Below, piece after piece: positions 1-12,700 of a stretch of DNA of 64,000 bases. Positions within the stretch are counted from its first letter, which is position 1. Every line of letters starts with the position of its first letter. The DNA is from Leguminivora glycinivorella. Taxonomy: Eukaryota; Arthropoda; Insecta; Lepidoptera; Tortricidae. The translations under genes and the position numbers were made by a program. Location: assembly GCF_023078275.1 (NCBI RefSeq), contig NC_062978.1, positions 9,438,585 through 9,502,584 on the forward strand, written 5' to 3'. Below the pieces are notes generated by a model. It did no database searches. It was not told where the DNA came from and was given only the letters and a program-made list of their open reading frames with translations.

Positions 1-598
1 TTAAGCATTTATACCTAATGTTAAAAATTGTGTTGCCACTAATAGCGTTCAGCATAGCAATTTATTATTTAGTAATATTGCAATTGCACCACATGTTTTG
101 AACTTTATTGTTAGGACAATAAGGATATTAATTTATGTTCTAGGAGTTCTACATAATAAGAATAACAACATTATGGAGTGTAGAAGTTTCTAAACTCCAT
201 AGTTGAAACGCTTAAATGTCAATTTACGAGCACGAGATGTGACAAGTAGTTACCTATATTCTCGTCCTTCACATATTCGATCAAGGTGGCTACGATACAA
301 TATAAAGCATTTCATGAGATATTTGCAGATCGCTCAACGATCGGTTGGCACACTCGACAAACGCGACTTGCGGCACGCGGTCGGCATCGCTTATGTATAT
401 AATGGCGCACTCGACAGTCCCGCGACAGGCAGTACCTACATCAACTATATAACGGCCCAGCCACGACATCGGTCTAAGCGCGACAGCGGTGAGCGGCAGC
501 CATACGTGCGAATGAAAATTCCCATCGCTGTGTCTCGCTCCAATGTATGGGCGCCGCTCACCTCTGTCGCGCTTAGACCAATGTCGTGGCTGAGCCGT
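1..598. other. Flank downstream of the PhK alpha gene, no intact gene
   Basis: No convincing gene is visible here. A short match to the 3' end of the last PhK alpha exon (AATGGCGCACTCGACAG) lies around 402-418, and a palindromic segment around 465-600 carries the word GCGCGACAG near both arms. This looks like decayed copies of the neighbouring exon mixed with repeat DNA. The open frames across it have unusual composition and no recognisable domain. Confidence 0.4.
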
Positions 599-741
599 AA
601 TGGCGCACTCGACAGGCGGTCAGTGAGTAGCGCGGCGACGGCGCGTGCCACGTGCCAGATTGGTTATGATGCTGTACAGATGCTGGCACATGCCCGTCGC
701 TCTCAGCTTTCGCGCAGAAGAGTGTCGCATCGCATTTGAAG
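599..741 (-). pseudogene. Decayed tandem copy of the last PhK alpha exon
   Basis: On the minus strand this stretch still reads ARAVAALLTDRL followed by SSAPL, matching ARAVAALLADRL of the real last exon at 785-1006. The upstream end keeps the degraded acceptor context (TTCAAATGCGATGCGACAC against TTCAGATGCGATGCAACGG). The middle has lost about 50 bp and the frame, and no usable acceptor AG is left. It lies just downstream of the functional exon in the same orientation, so it is a local tandem duplicate rather than a processed copy. Confidence 0.7.
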
Positions 742-784
742 GTGTAGTGGGCGTCGAATACAGTGTTGGTTATACTGACATCGC

Positions 785-3700
785 CTATGTAATGGCGCAC
801 TCGACAGGCTCGTCCCTCGGCAGGCGGTCGGCCAGCAGCGCGGCGACGGCGCGCGCCAGGTAGGTCATGGTGCCGTAGGAGCCGCTGGGCGCCGAGTCGT
901 ACAGGTGCTGGCACACGCCCGCCGCGCCGCCGCACAGCAGCGCGCCGCCCAAGCACCCGCCGTCCGACTTCGCGCAGCAGAGGGTCGCGTCGCCGTTGCA
1001 TCGCATCTGAAGTTAAAATCGGCATTTTGTCAGAACACATGGGTAGGCTGTCAACTTTGTCAGTAAATAACAGACGCGAAATACAAATTTTCTATTGAAC
1101 GATTAAGGTGACCTAATGAAGAGGCACACTCAAAGGTTAATGACAGATGGCGCCACCCTATTAGTCCGTACGTGAGAGCGAGAAGATGATATGTTTTTTC
1201 TCTCTCTCACATATGAATGACAGGCTTTACATCAAGAAAGGTCACGATTCATCTGAAAAAGGAACCTTTCTACCTCAATTTTAGATGGGAACTGCTTTAT
1301 TGCTCATGAAACATAAAAATGTGTCAACACCATAAGCGATTCCACCATAAGTTACCTTTCGTTGTCATTTTCTCTTAGTTACCAAGTCGGAACAACAAAA
1401 TATCCTCACCTGGTCTTCCAAAAATATCTGATTAGCCTTGTGCACCAGATGCTCCACCGTAATGGGCCCGCCCAGGTGCCCCACCGCCTTATACTCCACC
1501 ACGAGGGTCAACACCATAAGCGCTTCCACCACGAGTTGACGGTACTCCGGCTGGGGTATGGAGTTCAGCACCGTTTCTACGGCGAGCGCGAACTTTAATT
1601 CGCCGGACGTCATTTCTTGGGTCAGATTCGGTTGCAGCACTTTGCCTTGGATGATGAGACCTTGACACTGGGGAGAGAAATGTTACGTTTAAAACAAGGT
1701 TTTGGATACCTTCTAAGATACAGCATTAAGACGATACAGGAGGGGTCAATTCTCCATACAAATGCTCTCGACTATTTCCTCCCTGGTTTTTGAAGATAGA
1801 GCAATGATATTTTCAACACATTATTATTATTTTTATCTGTGTCGGACCGTTTTGATTTTTTTGATATTTTGATTTTTAAAGAAGCTAGAGCCAATCAAAA
1901 TTTTCCAAAAAACGACATTTGATTATGGCGTAAAAAAGGTGTGATACTCAAGATTGGTACCAATTAGCCAAAAAAACTAAACGCTCCGACACAGATTATT
2001 TCGTTGTTATTCAGATTCTCAAATTTCGTTCCATTGATTAAGTTTTGAAGGAGGAAACAGTCGAGAGCGGAACCTCGATTTTAAAGAGAATAGTTTCAAA
2101 CGGGGGGAGAAAGTTTTCATAAAAGTGGTAGTGGTATACCTTTTCGAGCACTCCCCACACTCGTTGATAGAAGTCACTGGGCACGCGGTTGAGCGCGCCG
2201 TCCAGCCGGCGCCGGCGCAGCCACTGCCCCTGGCGGTCCGGCTCCGCTATCGGCGCGACTGGAAAATATTGACATGTATTACTTTTTACTTTCAACAAAA
2301 AATATGCGTACTCTTTTGACGGTAGATGTCCTAGAATGTGTCCCTAGGAAAGCGGTCCCTTAATAGCGGCCGTTTTCATAAAAATATATTGATGGAGCAT
2401 GGAGACGTCCGCTATATGACGGCACCGCTCTCCTAGGAAACCGGAGCTTAAGGCGCAAAAAAATGTGGAAGTATTCGCTGATACTGTTGATAACTCGGTT
2501 GGTAGAGGACTGGTATTAAAGAGACGCAAGTTCGAATCTCACCAGAAACAGCGAGTTAGACCCACTATTCCTTTCTTCCTAACGAACTGGAAAAATCTTA
2601 AAAAAAAAACTTTGAAAAGTGCAAAATAAACACAAGTGCAGTGATATACACGCATCAGCTCGAAGAGCTGCTAGTGTATCATAATAAATAATAATCTTAT
2701 ACTATTAAACGAGCAATTCTTGTATATTTATTTATTTATTTATTTATATATACCGACGATCTCGGAAACCGCTCTAACGATTTCGCTGAAATTTGTTTTG
2801 TGGGGGTTTTCGGGGGTGAAAAATCGATCTAGCGTAGCCTTAGATCCCGGAAAACGCGAATTTTCGAGTTTTCATGAGTTTTTCTTTCGCATTTGTAAAC
2901 GTAAAATATGGTCCTTAATTTCGCCGCGCGCGCATCGATTCCGCTTAGCTCAGTCGCACGAGGTCGGTCTAATGTACGCAGATAGATCGTAGGTGTCAGG
3001 GTTTCGAATCCCGGTCAGAAATTAAGTTTTTGTTTTTTGTCTTTTTTTTTTGTTTTTGTATTTATAAGAGTTTTTTTTATCTAAAGACGTGATATATTAA
3101 AATAGAACCGAGCGAAGCTCGGTCGCCCAGATTAATAATAAATATCGGTATAGAGGCAGGGGCGGCTCAATCCGCGAGTCTATCGCCGTGCTACAAGTAT
3201 ATGCCGGCGGCCGCGAGTTGCGGCCCATTCAGTGGTGACGACCTTTGCGCGGCGCAATAGAATTCAATGTTGGCTGGTCGCGTGCGGTCCCTTTGTTAAT
3301 GTAGGTAAGAATTTGGAATGGCGGCATTTTGTGAACATCAAAGGAGTGAGCCTTCTGTAATTGTACTATTATACATATATTCTGTGATAGATGTCAAATA
3401 TGTGGTCGTTATTACATAGTATACGAGTAGGTACATACTGTCCTCAATGTTGCCCTGCAGCGATTGTCCCGACTCCAAGATTATCTGCGATTTCTTGCCG
3501 TACCGGTGCGACTTGTTGCTCACGATTGAGAAGTTTCCACGACCCACTAAAATAAAATAAAAATATAAAGAACTAGTTAGCATTGTTCTGAAAATCAGTT
3601 AGGTAAGGGTTAAAACTTGTAATTTTTGTCTGATTATTTTCGTTCTATTCTAAGAAATACTTATTAGATACAATCTAAACAAACAATGGTACGTAACAGA

Positions 3701-6700
3701 TATCACAAATTACATCAATTCCGTTTCTTCTATAAACTAAACATGTTCTAGTTTTATCTGATCTATATTAAAGTATAAGGAGTTGTATCCATGACAGAGG
3801 TTTAGTAAGGAATATATAGAATCAACAGTAGAAATGCTAAGCGGGCGATGTGTCAATATGACCTTATAGCATTATACAACAGGTACAAGTTTCTAAACAA
3901 ATTTGAACGATGTGAAGAATTTTATTGCATTTTGTCAAAGACGGTCGTACATACACTTCAGTCGACCTTAGACTTTTGTACTGAGACCGACAGATCTACA
4001 TAGCATAACACATTCGTGCGATTTTCTTTATTTAAGACACTTTGGAATCTGGCCAAAAATCGCATAGTATTGATTCACTTTTTTATCGTTCAGTGTTTAT
4101 TGATATACAAAATACAAGGTACAAACAATGGACCGCTTAGTCACTTCTGCTATTGGCTGCCATAAAAAGAATGAAGCTAAAATGTACATGAAAAGGAACC
4201 AATTTCACGTAAAACTGCAACAATGACGTCACAAATACATATACATACACAAACAACGTCGATATCAAAAGTTTTATGACAAAGGGGTTGTACACTCCAC
4301 ATATACAAAAGCAAAATGCTATAGTGCACAAGAACTCGCCTTTACTCTTAGCGAACTTCTCCTTTATTACACACAGAGAATTTGCTGGAAGGGAAATATA
4401 TATTTGTAGATATGGTACACATACATATACATATAGGAAAGTGGATTATTACTTATGGAGTAAGAATTGTATGGAATTTCCTTTTACCCCATATAACTTT
4501 AAGTAGGTGTAATATTAATAAGTTTAGTATTTGAATTGAAATATCATACACGAAAGAAAAAACGACAAGGCCCACTGGTGGCCGAGCCGGAAAACGAACA
4601 CGAGTCTTCAGCTTATATGGCTAACGTTATTACACCACTAGACCACCCGCCCGCCGTGGTACCCGACGAAATTTCTCTAGTGTATGTTATCTCTGATAAG
4701 GCTAGGCGCCTTTTGGCCAACTCTAAGGGCGAGCAATTCGTGCTTGCACCTCCTATATGAATCCTTTACAGGATTACGGTATAGCGAGAGAGATGGTGCT
4801 GCCATCAAATCATTTAACACAAATCAAATTATTTGATGGCATTTTTCCCTAGTTGTATAGTATTTGAATTAGGTGTTAGTAAGTAGGTATTAAGTATTAT
4901 ACATAAACCTCTAAAATATTGATAAAAGTCTAATTCCAATTTAATTAATTTTTCTAGGCATGGCAAATAAGCTTACGGTCTGATGGTAAGCAGTGACCGT
5001 AGCCTATGAACACCAACTCCAGAGTTCTGCGCATTGGCTCTCTACTTTTGACCACCTATTGCGTTATAAAATACAAGCGAACAGCTACTATTAAAGATTA
5101 CATACAAAATTACTAATGTTATTATTTCATTATGAAGTAGGTCCCAGAATATTCCCATATAGGCAGATAATCTAAAGTCTCCGCCACACATAAAGCGTTT
5201 TGATAGCGTAGCGTTAGCGCGCGCATTCCGCTCGCAATCCGCGTGCATTCCCGCCGGCGTCCGCTGAGTGCAACGCCAGCGTTCGTCCGGCGCACCGCTA
5301 TCATTGCGCTTCGCTAACGCTCCGCCTACGCTCTCAAAACGTGCATGTGTGGCCGAGCTTAGTACAGTGACCGGCATAAATAAGTGATGCTTTTCGTACC
5401 TTGTCGCTTTTAATCGTTTGACAATTTCGTATGACATTTCAAACTCGACGTTAAAGTGACAAGGTACAGAAATCATCACTTATTTATGCCGGTGACTGTA
5501 CTAACGTTTCTATTGGCACTTACCACTATTGATGGCAAACTCCTTTCCGCTCAAAATATGGTACAGCAAGTTCTTCATTTCGAACGGAGACAGGTTGAGA
5601 AGGTGCTCCGAGGCCTCCTCGCCGTCGCACGATAACGTTCTGGATAGTTCTGTGGCCATCACCTTTACACGAGATAGTTTTCAATTAAAAGTGGAACAAT
5701 TCATTGCCTCGAGCGAGGCGCGACAGTGCTGAATTATCAAGTCCACGGCAACTAGTGAACTGCGATTCCAATACACTCCTCCTAATTTTTGTTAGTTAAT
5801 AAAGACCCCATTTTACAGTCACTTGTGTTGGCTACCATGAGTTTTTAAGACTTTTCTCGATAGCGTAAATGTAAACAGTGCTTTTAAACGGTTATTTCTA
5901 ACTAAATATTACACATAATTTCCGTGACGCTATCGAGCAACGCATTAAAAAGTCATGACCAAATTTTGTTCCTACTTTACTGTTACTAACCATGCTATGG
6001 AATGTAAAGATTCTGAAATAAATGAGGGTTGAAAATAGTCTGAATTGCTTCGAGAAAAGGATGATACGGCCGTGCCTCTTTTTGCTGGACTTGGCGGGGG
6101 CACTACCGTGGCCCCAGATTGATTAATTTACACAAAAAAGGTTCCATAGGTACCTGGATAATCAATCCGACGCGCAGTCTAAGCATCTCCAGAAACAGTT
6201 GCGGCTCGGTCCTTATAAACATGGCTAAGTAGACAAGGAGTTCTTGTGTCAGCATCGCTGTACTCTCGTCGTCGCCGTATGCCTGGCAAACAACTTGTTA
6301 ATGAATATGCATAAAAGAACTATGATGGGAAATGAGGTGTAAAGTCTAAGAATAAAATCATGCACGCGTATGTTCGTAAACTGCGAAGTTTGAGTCAGTA
6401 GAACGTGGAAGATTTTTATTAGTTGACATATCCCGCAGTCAAGATTACCCTACGTGCCAGAGCCGTAGCGTTTTTACTAGTAGCTAAAGGCTGAAAGCTT
6501 TAGCTAATAAATAATTATCTGCTCTGCCCTGCGATGCATATAAATTACTTGGCCTGCGTCTCGGCATAATAAACATTGGCCCAATGTGGTATAGTTTTAT
6601 TCAAGAAGATGTGTGCTTTCGTGATCGTAAAAAAAAATACAGTAAACGACTAACGTTTTTGGCCATCGGTAGTCTCAATGAGCGTGACATTGACATGTTT

Positions 6701-9700
6701 CGGATGCAGAACATTTTGCGTGTCTATATATAAACGTCTAGTTTATAGCATTATTCAATTTATATGTCGAACCTAACTACACAAACCATTATTTTCTTCT
6801 GTTCTAAATGATTTCTCTTATAATAAAAAGAAACGAAACTCAAGAGAAAATCTAACTACCAAAAAGTTACCTTCTTGTGTTCGTGATCATTCTTCTCATT
6901 GCGAAATGTCTGCGTGTAAAAAACAGTGGAATATTTAAAATACAAAACAATTTATTTTAAAGCACTTTTACATAGGAAAATATGTATTTGTTTACAACTC
7001 TTTCCGCTTTTAATATTTAGAGATTAATTACCAATAGCTGATCAAGAAACTTTAGTCATGACACTCGCGACATCTAGTGGTATAATCGGTTAATGGCTAC
7101 TACATTATAAGAGAAACAATTCTAAAATACGTTATCGCTTATCGTATTTACCCATCGTAGAATTATTTCAAACATTTGGTGGTGTGTCGTCGTTGGTCAA
7201 CGCGCGCGTTTGGACTCACCAGATTTATGCACAATATGCTGCCTCAGTTCGTTCTTAGGCAGCGGAGCTGTTTATATGTAGTATGTTCGTTATTCGGCGG
7301 CATGCCCACGGTGATCTGTTTCTGCCGCACAAGCAGGCCAGTTACTGCCTTGTCAGGTCCTCAACCCCCTTGCCAAGCATACCAGCTGAGCTATACTATA
7401 CTATATGATTAGAGTTATCAAGTGTATCAGCTGTCTCAGTTCGTTCTCAGGCAGGGGTGCAGTGATAGTGTGCTCATTATTCGGCGGCATGCCGAAGGTC
7501 ATCTGTTTCTGCCGCACCAGCAGATCAGATACTGCTTTAGCCAGGTCCTCACCCCTCTTGCCAAACATACCAGCCTTGCTACTATATGATCAGACTCACC
7601 AAGTGTATCAGCTGTCTCAGCTCGTTCTCAGGCAGTGGAGCAGTGATAGTGTGCTCATTATTCGGCGGCATGCCGACAGTCATCTGTTTCTGCCGCACCA
7701 GTAGATCAGATACTGCTTTAGCCAGGTCCTCACCCCTCTTGCCAACAATACCAGCCCAGCTATACTATACTATATGATCAGACTTACCAAGTGTATCAGC
7801 TGTCTCAGCTCGTTCTCAGGCAGTGGAGCAGTGATAGTGTGCTCATTATTTGGCGGCATGCCGACGGTGATCTGTTTCTGCCGCACCAGCAGATCAGTTA
7901 CTGCCTTGGCCAGATCTTCAACCCTCTTGCCAAGCATGCCGGCTGTGTGTCGCACGAGGCCCCATAGCTTCTGCGTGCATGCCTTTTCGTAGAGGGCTTT
8001 GAGGAGGTCTTTCACTGTTACTGCTTTGCCATTTTCTGTCATGCCTGAAACAAATTGCATGTATTAGATTTTTAGTTAGTTGTAGATGTGAAGTTAGTCG
8101 TGAGAGAAATACAGCAGAGAAAACATGATTAACTTATTTAGTCTTTTGTGGCTAGTTGATAACTATTCAGTTCAGTCTAATAAGCAATATAGTCTATAGG
8201 CCCTAGCGCAGACCCATAAAAATCGGCTCAAAATTGACACGTGAAGGTACGCAAAAAATTTATCTTTTGCTGCTTGATTTGGGCATTTAGCCACAAACAT
8301 TTGACTATAAAAACAGCCCTAAGACATTTAGATCCATCGTGAATAATTTCCTCATATAATCCAGTACCGGTGTTGAAGTCGAGCCCGTGCGTGTCGACCA
8401 AGTACTGCAGGATGTCGCCCTGCTCGTCCAGGCTCTCGGTCTCGCGGAGCATCGCCAGCAGCTCGTCGGTCTCTGCTCCCGTACGACACACTCATGTAGC
8501 TGTACACATTGCTACTGACCGGTGTTGAAGTCGAGCCCGTGCGTGTCGACCAAGTACTGCAGGATGTCGCCCTGCTCGTCCAGGCTCTCGGTCTCGCGGA
8601 GCATCGCCAGCAGCTCGTCGGTCTCTGCTCCCGTACGACACGCTCATGTAACTGTACACATTGCTACTCACCCGAGTTGAAGTCGAGCCCGTGCGTGTCG
8701 ACCAAGTACTGCAGGATGTCGCCCTGCTCGTCCAGGCTCTCGGTCTCGCGGAGCATCGCCAGCAGCTCGTCGGTCTCTGCTCCGCGTACGACACGCTCAT
8801 GTAACTGTACACATTGCTACTGACCGGAGTTGAAGTCGAGCCCGTGCGTGTCGACTAAGTACTGCAGGATGTCGCCCTGCTCGTCCAGGCTCTCGGTCTC
8901 GCGGAGCATCGCCAGCAGCTCGTCGGTCTCTGCTCCCGTACGACACGCTCATGTAACTGTACACATTGCTACTGACCGGAGTTGAAGTCGAGCCCGTGCG
9001 TGTCGACCAAGTACTGCAGGATGTCGCCCTACTCGTCCAGGCTCTCGGTCTCGCGGAGCGTCGCCAGCAGCTCGTCGGTCTCTGCTCCCGTACGACACGC
9101 TCATGTAACTGTACACATTGCTACTGACCGGTGTTGAAGTCGAGCCCGTGCGTGTCGACCAAGTACTGCAGGATGTCGCCCTGCTCGTCCAGGCTCTCGG
9201 TCTCGCGGAGCATCGCCAGCAGCTCGTCGGTCTCCTGCTCCGCGTACGACACGCTCATGTAACTGTACACATTGCTACTGACCGGAGTTGAAGTCGAGCC
9301 CGTGCGTGTCGACCAAGTACTGCAGGATGTCGCCCTGCTCGTCCAGGCTCTCGGTCTCGCGGAGCATCGCCAGCAGCTCGTCGGTCTCTGCTCCCGTACG
9401 ACACGCTCATGTAACTGTACACATTGCTACTGACCGGAGTTGAAGTCGAGCCCGTGCGTGTCGACCAAGTACTGCAGGATGTCGCCCTGCTCGTCCAGGC
9501 TCTTGGTCTCGCGGAGCATCGCCAGCAGCTCGTCGGTCTCCTGCTCCGCGTACGACACGCTCATGTAACTGTACACATTGCTACTGACCGGAGTTGAAGT
9601 CGAGCCCGTGCGTGTCGACCAAGTACTGCAGGATGTCGCCCTGCTCGTCCAGGCTCTCGGTCTCGCGGAGCATCGCCAGCAGCTCGTCGGTCTCTGCTCC

Positions 9701-12700
9701 CGTACGACACGCTCATGTAACTGTACACATTGCTACTGACCGGAGTTGAAGTCGAGCCCGTGCGTGTCGACCAAGTACTGCAGGATGTCGCCCTGCTCGT
9801 CCAGGCTCTCGGTCTCGCGGAGCATCGCCAGCAGCTCGTCGGTCTCTGCTCCCGTACGACACGCTCATGTAACTGTACACATTGCTACTGACCGGAGTTG
9901 AAGTCGAGCCCGTGCGTGTCGACCAAGAACTGCAGGATGTCGCCCTGCTCGTCCAGGCTCTCGGTCTCGCGGAGCATCGCCAGCAGCTCGTCGGTCTCTG
10001 CTCCCGTACGACACGCTCATGTAACTGTACACATTGCTACTGACCGGAGTTGAAGTCGAGCCCGTGCGTGTCGACCAAGAACTGCAGGATGTCGCCCTGC
10101 TCGTCCAGGCTCTCGGTCTCGCGGAGCATCGCCAGCAGCTCGTCGGTCTCTGCTCCCGTACGACACGCTCATGTAACTGTACACATTGCTACTCACCGGA
10201 GTTGAAGTCGAGCCCGTGCGTGTCGACCAAGTACTGCAGGATGTCGCCCTGCTCGTCCAGGCTCTCGGTCTCGCGGAGCATCGCCAGCAGCTCGTCGGTC
10301 TCTGCTCCCGTACGACACGCTCATGTAACTGTACACATTGCTACTGACCGGAGTTGAAGTCGAGCCCGTGCGTGTCGACCAAGTACTGCAGGATGTCGCC
10401 CTGCTCGTCCAGGCTCTCGGTCTCGCGGAGCATCGCCAGCAGCTCGTCGGTCTCCTGCTCCGCGTACGACACGCCCTGCGACTCCGATGCGGTACGGTTG
10501 CGGACGATCACCGGGATGTTCTTGTTTATGGGTCCTGAAATAGTATTTTAGGTATCAGAAGGATCAAAAAAGGGGAGTATGGGCCCATTTTCAAGTACTA
10601 ACCAGCTCGACCCGACCTCTCGTCACTCATGCACTTATTTATTAGTGCTTAAAAATGAACAGTTCAAGACCTAGACTCTTCGAAATTTGTCGCGAGAGTG
10701 ACTAAATCCACGCAAGTTAATCCCTCGTAGCACTCGTACGCTGCCTGTCAAATCTGAACGTTGAAACAGTGACCATGACATGTCTAAATTGTCTAAGCAT
10801 AGGTCGAAGCAAGAAGGATGTTCCACTAACCTTGTTCTTTGGGTGGAGTGGGTAATTTTTCTTTGACGACTTCCGTTGGTGTGATCGAGCCAACGCCTAA
10901 TCCAGTAGTAGACGTGCCCCTAGAATAGAAGTCGTATTATTACGTATATGAAGATAGAATGGAACATGATCCATTTCTTGACTTGTGAAGTATTTGGTAA
11001 TGCCGGGGATAGTAATGCCGCGGATAGTAATGGCTATATTCAGATTCAACTGTCTAAGCAGTCCTTCCTTAGATTCGATAGCGGACACGCGAACATTCCG
11101 GCGTGCGAGCAAATGATCGCAGTAGGTAACTCGTTTTCTCACCGAAGCACTGTGTTAACCCACAACAGAGGGATGTGGGCTACCAAGTTTAATGCTTTTT
11201 TTGGGTGGACTTTACTTATGAGTGTGACTCGAGATGCGTTTAAGGGCGAGCAATTAGTGCTTGCACCTCCTATATGAATCCTTTGCAGGATTACAATATA
11301 GCGAGAGAGATGGCGCTGCCATCTATACAACTAGGGAACAAAACAAATCGAGATGCGTTTGTTGACAGTTGTTGCAAGACATACTTGGTGATAGATTTCC
11401 TCCTGGCGTCGTCAGGCGATGGGCTGCGGCCGTAGTGCGGATCCACCTCGAGCCAAGATGACTTTCTCTCAAGCTGCGGGCCCACGTTCTCCCCCTCCAT
11501 GCCGAGTGTCTCCGCTGGAAGAGTGTTTCAGAATGAGTGCACAGTCTAACAAATAGTTCCGTACACGAGTTTATGAGTTATACAGAAAACAGAATGACAA
11601 ATAGTTAAATGTCTAATATAATATACCTATATATATTGTATAATGTAAACTGTCGCGCACAAGTCAAATTTTATAATTGTATTTTGTATACCATTTGTAA
11701 AATATTTGCATACTGTTTAAAAATCGAAAAAGATACAATTTTCTGTGTAATTTATACCCTTTTTTGATTGTTTGTTTTGTTTGTTTGTTCTGTTTTGACG
11801 AGGAGGCAAAATGAAAATTATGTACATTTTCGTGGTGTCTAATCTCTGTTCATACAAATGAATTTTTCAGAAAATTTACCTATGTAATATTCATCAGTCA
11901 AGTTTGGGTCAAGAAAACGTCGTCGTGAGGCCTCTGAGGCCTGGTTTCGTCGCTGGGTTGGAAGGTCGCTAGGCAGGCGCAAACAGTGCCTAGAACGTTG
12001 CAATTTCGAATGGAACAAAGGCAAAATTGAACCGAGACAAAAATCTGGCGCAACGTTACGAAGAAGATAAGACGTGTCATTTATTTTCCGGTGGGCATAA
12101 CTTTTGATAATGTTTATTTTAGAAACATAACTCACAGTCCACGTTGATGGAGCGCGTCTTCTTGATGGCCCCACGCACTGACATGCGTCGCTTCAGCATT
12201 CGCGGGTTATTCGCGCCTGCTGGTCGCGAAAGGAAGCTCAACTTGGTGCTGAAGGACTTGATTAGGTGCTCTTCCAAGTAGCTCTGCACTTGTGGGTTGA
12301 GTTCTACATTTAAAAAAAACACATTAATTAATTATATAGGTTAAAACCTAAACATAAAAGGTCCGGCATACAAGAAAAAAATACCGAGGGATTTACACCA
12401 TTGTGTGCAACAATAAGTCTAATTTAATTTGTTGTCGTCGAACGAAAGACGTCAAACGAATACATTTATTATCTCTGTGTGTTTGCATTGTATTCGGTTT
12501 ATGTTAGTAATATTAATAAGTACTTACTGTCTGGATAACCGTCTTCTTGACTTCCCAAGAAACTCAAATTGGTGATCGCAGAAGTACTTAAAAAGTCTCC
12601 CAGATTTCCCAAAGTCACTCGGGTACCATTAATATACCCTGACTTCAACTTCTTCATGGTTGTAATCATGGCCATAGGGATTCTACCTTGGTCTGAAATG

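Noticed and set aside
2497..3020. Two apparent tRNA genes with A and B boxes
   Set aside because: No complete cloverleaf or paired acceptor stem; surrounding sequence is SINE-like.
7176..7992. Plus-strand open frames over the exon 11 copies
   Set aside because: They are antisense to the PhK alpha exon, whose minus-strand frame (MPPNNEHTITAPLPENELRQ) is conserved.
8492..10357. Open frames of 65-107 codons on both strands across the 152-bp array
   Set aside because: They repeat the same unit and follow its period. The real coding frame is the PhK alpha exon 10 frame on the minus strand.
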